Assembly: GCA_019843655.1 (NCBI GenBank)
Contig: JACDQD010000003.1
Coordinates: forward strand, 12,216,925-12,280,924
Reading direction: 5' to 3'
DNA: 64,000 nt
DNA from: Lethocerus indicus
Taxonomy: Eukaryota > Arthropoda > Insecta > Hemiptera > Belostomatidae
Below are positions 60,258 through 64,000 of this stretch, piece after piece. Each line of letters starts with the position of its first letter. Positions within the stretch are counted from its first letter, which is position 1. Position numbers and translations under genes: made by a program. The notes under the pieces are model-generated. The model searched no databases and had not been told where the DNA came from. It saw only the letters and a program-made list of their open reading frames with translations.

Positions 60258-63200
60258 ATGTCTTATACTGAATTGGAACACGGTTACCAGGGTTTGAGGA
60301 AAACTAGGCCGTCGTTCTACGTCGGGGAAGAGGATCCTAATATTATAAGGTCGCCAGAAAAAACGGTGAGTTTTTTGGCTGTCAACTTTTCTTGCGCAGG
60401 TTACCATTGATTGAAAGTCGATTTCTTAAAATATTGATAACCGCTTTTCATTTAACGACATTTTTCTCCTAATTTAATCCATTTTATATTCAGGACAAAT
60501 ATTTGTAAGTATCATTTATAATTTTGGACAGTTTTGTTTGAATGCTGACTGCCTCTCACTGAAGAACTGTTTATTAATTGTTATTAACTGTTTATTAGTT
60601 GTCGAGATGGCTGGGTTAATGAAAATTCCGGATATATTTGTTACCCATGATGATGGTACTACAGAGCAATTTGGGGTGATGGTAGGGTTTAAAAATTTGT
60701 CTGATAATTTACTTTCCCCAATGTAACTTACTAACAATAGTACACTTAAATGAATTTTTTATGAACTCTCATTTATGATTTTTATTTGATGATGGAAGAG
60801 TGACGGATGTTTGATGTCTTATTACTAATAAAAAGTTCCATATTTGTTGTAATATGAACACAAAAATCAATTTTTACATGTACATTTGAGAAGATTCAAC
60901 AGTTCTAATACCTTGTTCTATTAACATGATTTGTTTGGTTTTTTCCATCTGTTATGACATAATAGTAATGACTTTCCTTTGAACAGATGAAGTTTTTATG
61001 TTTTGTTTGTATTGTAGAAAATTATAGTTTGTGAACGACCTTGTTATATAACAATGAGATTTCTAGAGTTCTGATTGTGTTATCTCCAAAAGACTAATTT
61101 TTTCATCTGAACAGAATATATGCTATAAGCAATTGTTAAACTCCATTTTTTGCATGCATTCATATATTTCTTGTGCATGTTCCATGGATTATGGTTGCGT
61201 GTGCCAGGATTGCACATTGTATTTTAAGGTAGATGTCTGTTATATTTCTTCTTTTCAAGCAGGACATTTGTTTGTTTCATTTTTGTAGATTTTTGTAGAG
61301 AAAGGTTATTTCTAATGATTCACAAAATATTTTACTTCCTTTTTTTAATATTGCATAATTCAGTATTGTAAAACAAAAATAAAATATATCAGTGTTCTAG
61401 AATTTAATTTGCTTAGATTTTTAGAGAATAGTCCAATATATACAGCCAAAAATTGAAATATTTTGTATCACAATATGTTTATAGTATTTAATATAATTAA
61501 TTAAAATATTGCAGTAATGAAATATACATATAACAGACAAATTAATGAAATGCAGTAACAAAGAAGTATTGTTTATTTCAAGAATAGTATCTTACATTTT
61601 AATGTTTAATGTCACACTTGAAAATTACTTACTCTTGAATTTGTAATAACAGCAGTGTGAATTCAAGTAACGGTATCATAATTTGAGTTACACCAATTTT
61701 TATAGCTCATATTTTATAATTTATAACATTATTTTATAATATACACAAATACACATTTTTAATTTATTATCTAATTTAATACTATATATTAGCATCATGT
61801 TATCATTATGATTACAGTATATATGTATAACACTTAATAAATAATATGAAGATTGCAGGTTTAATTGTGGCCTGTAGCAAAATCCCCTATCCTAATAAAG
61901 GAATGGGGTTTCAAAGTATTCAATAGTTAAATTAGTGAAGGTTTCCACGACCAGAACTTGAATTATCACTAACTTCCGGTAGGACCTCTTACCACTGTGG
62001 GAAGAACCTCAGTTAGGAGGTGATGACCCCTCTACTATTCCAGGATTTTTCCTGTATTTAGAAACCACCTGAGCAAGCTCCACTGGAAGGGTTTTTGCCC
62101 CTTTACCACTACGTTGTCTTCAGATGTTTTAAAACTCTTACCAGTTACATCATCAATCCAACTGAAGACTGAGATTAGATCAACTTGGGGTCAGACCTTG
62201 ATGATGGATGGAATCAGTAACAGTTCTGAAATATCGGAAGCAAGCAACACCGGAGATGGCCCCAGAAGGAAAGGGCAAAACAGGAATAATCCCAAAATAG
62301 CAGGGGGTCAACCCCTGCTAACTGAGGTTCTTTCCACAGTATTACATGATCATACTGGAAGTTGGTGATTATTCAGAAGTTATTAAATATTGTTTATGTT
62401 GGTAGCTTCAGCCCCAGTTTTAACACCTCATTGGTATAGAGAAATAAAATCCTCTGATTGAGTAGGGAGCTGCTGTTTATTACTAATGGCATGATAGGGG
62501 TTTCAATAATTATTCTCTGGTGTCGCAATTCATTTTATTTATCCTAGTTTACTTATAAATTTACTGAAAGTCTACCAAACCTTGTTAACTGAAAATTTCT
62601 TAATTGTAAACTCATGCTGTCTGCAGTAGGATATTACAAGACATTGTTTATTAATTATAATGATGTTTTTTAAATGAATATATGATTTCTTTAGTGTTTG
62701 AGTTCTTAAATGAACAAAGAAACTATACTTGTATTAATTATTTGTTTTTAAATGTAAATAGATAATATTACATTATAAATAAACCTTTAACATTTTTGTT
62801 GTACTTTCAGTAATGATTTCTTTTTTCAGAATAATAGTGACAAATGATAGTTGGGTTTATTAAAAATATTTGCAGTTGTAGGTAGCACAATGAAGATGCA
62901 GCAGCATGTGTGTGTCTGTTCCAAAATCCATACAACGCACGATCAATACTTGCATTGCGTTAGGACACTCCTTGGAAAATCAATTAATGGAATCCTGGTA
63001 TTCATTTCTCCTTAATGATCCTTCCCACAATCCTCACAGAAATATTTGGCATAGAAAAACTATTAACATAAGATACTGCTTTTTCATTAGTATAACAAAA
63101 TACATTTTAATGAAAGAGGCATTATTCTGTATTCATGGAGAAAGCTTTTTGGAAAAAATTGTTCCCAAACACATAGTTGATTTGTTGTTGTATTCTGACT

Positions 63201-63404
63201 GTAATGTATGATAATAAAGTTGCAAATCATTAGGGAGATGAGAGTGAAGTGGAAGAGGATTCAGCCGGGGGGAAGCAAGTGGTGGTTGGTGTTTGCGCCA
63301 TGTCGAAGAAGTCTCAGTCCAAACCGATGAGAGAAATTCTTACTCGGCTACAAGAATTTCAGTATATTCGGATGCTTGTCTTCCCTGAGAACATAATAGT
63401 TCAG
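60258..63404 (+). CDS. PPIP5K: PPIP5K (Vip1-type inositol pyrophosphate kinase), 5' end
   Basis: Two coding exons are in the window: 60258-60365 (36 codons) and 63234-63404 (57 codons), joined in phase 0 over a 2.87-kb intron. The gene continues past position 64000 through the donor GTATGT at 63405. Diphosphoinositol pentakisphosphate kinases phosphorylate IP6/IP7 to make PP-InsPs and carry an N-terminal ATP-grasp kinase plus a C-terminal histidine-phosphatase-like domain. Here only the start is present. RPSFYVGEEDPNII aligns with the APRFFVGPED-type start of vertebrate PPIP5K2. After an acidic linker (DESEVEEDSAGG), KQVVVGVCAMSKKSQSKPMR is the highly conserved start of the kinase domain. EILTRLQEFQYIRMLVFPEN follows. 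The ATP-grasp catalytic residues lie beyond the window. A foldback element occupies intron 1. Confidence 0.92.
61960..62374. mobile_element. Foldback / MITE-like element in PPIP5K intron 1
   Basis: Long imperfect terminal inverted repeats of roughly 100 bases each: about 61960-62060 against 62275-62374. The best-conserved core is GTGGGAAGAACCTCAGTTAG at 61997-62016, matching the reverse complement of CTAACTGAGGTTCTTTCCAC (62318-62337) at 19 of 20 bases. Outward, GAATTATCAC-x-AACTTCC pairs with GAATAATCAC-x-AACTTCC. Inward, TGACCCC and GGATT-x-TTCCTGT pair. It has no transposase. The plus-strand frame at 62114-62368 is a by-product of it. It is a non-autonomous DNA element; clear target-site duplications were not seen. 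Confidence 0.8.
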
Positions 63405-64000
63405 GTATGTTTCATTTTTTCTTAAAATGGTTAAATCATATCCAGCTGTTTGATTTAAGAACATTTTTAATGTCTTCTATCCTGATATTAATTTTGATGT
63501 CTTGAACTACTTTGGCTGCTAATGGTTGCTACAGACATAAAAAATCAACACCATCAGTATTTAGGCAAAATTAAGTTAAGCTAGGTTAGACAGAGCTTAG
63601 TGCATTGAGTATGCATAGCTTGTTAATAAATATGATGTATATATCATATGAATATATGTATGTAGATGTGTATTATATCTTGATTTTCTTGTTTATGTTG
63701 TTACGAGTCTGGACTAATACATTTTGATTACCATGGTTCTTGTAATCTTCTGCCCTCACTTGCTGATTTGGACTTGGTTGTTGAAACCGATTTTAGTTAA
63801 TCATCATCACCAGATGCTCTTGTGTCACTCCATTTTACTGTCAAACAAAAGATCACAAGAACAATATTATTTCAAACCCTCCTAGAACATCATATATATT
63901 CCAAATTAATTAGAGCCAATCAGGCTAATACCCTCAAATAATACATATTCAAAATTCACAAAGTAGAAACAACAAATAGCAATTGACAAATCAGCAAGTC
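63405..64000 (+). other. Start of PPIP5K intron 2 (to window edge)
   Basis: CpG-poor AT-rich sequence following donor GTATGT. No further exon appears before the window ends. Confidence 0.7.

Noticed and set aside
60516..60737. Antiparallel frames in PPIP5K intron 1 (73 and 62 codons)
   Set aside because: No splice sites compatible with PPIP5K phase and no family match; the coding path 60365 to 63234 is already in phase without it.
62114..62368. 84-codon frame in PPIP5K intron 1
   Set aside because: It lies across the foldback element's interior and right arm; the frame is a by-product of that repeat.

Overview
The window is nuclear DNA of an animal, most likely an arthropod and plausibly an insect. 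It is AT-rich, all recognisable genes are split by GT-AG introns, there are many long (TA)n arrays, and the proteins match insect-type members of their families (the non-muscle essential myosin light chain resembles Drosophila Mlc-c most closely). The species cannot be named from this sequence.

Layout. Positions 1-14880 hold no gene I can support: AT-rich but CpG-containing sequence with a (CT)n array, small hairpins and two GC-rich patches. Positions 14880-17600 form an abrupt CpG-poor island with at least three exon-like blocks of an unrecognised minus-strand gene; its likely promoter or first exon lies in CpG-rich sequence near 17.9-18.1 kb. TMA7 (ribosome-associated small protein) is on the plus strand at 21000-21194. 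From 23.4 to 39.5 kb lies a repeat-rich intergenic stretch with retroelement-like tails, a two-copy dispersed repeat, a possible gypsy-type LTR, a polypurine tract and a clean hairpin.

Positions 39.5-64 kb are gene-dense: CDO1 (cysteine dioxygenase, plus, 4 coding exons); then, all minus, the AP-3 sigma subunit (5 coding exons), ornithine decarboxylase antizyme (with an intact +1 programmed frameshift site and two alternative first exons), the cytoplasmic essential myosin light chain Mlc-c (5 coding exons) and an ARL14EP-like Cys-rich protein (2 exons). The last is head-to-head with the plus-strand 5' end of PPIP5K (inositol pyrophosphate kinase), which runs off the right edge. CDO1 and AP-3 sigma converge. 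These are unrelated housekeeping genes rather than one pathway, and nothing here looks like an operon.

The strongest large-scale signal is a CpG mosaic. Expressed-gene bodies (about 14.9-17.6, 20-23, 43.2-48.4, 49-53.1, 54-57 and 60.5-64 kb) are nearly CpG-free. Promoters (about 48.4-48.7, 53.2-53.8, 57.2-57.3 and 59.0-60.4 kb) and gene-poor DNA are CpG-rich. This is the footprint expected of germline gene-body methylation, and one boundary falls inside CDO1. Other notable items are the antizyme frameshift site, a 415-bp foldback element in PPIP5K intron 1, and (TA)n arrays placed right beside splice sites.
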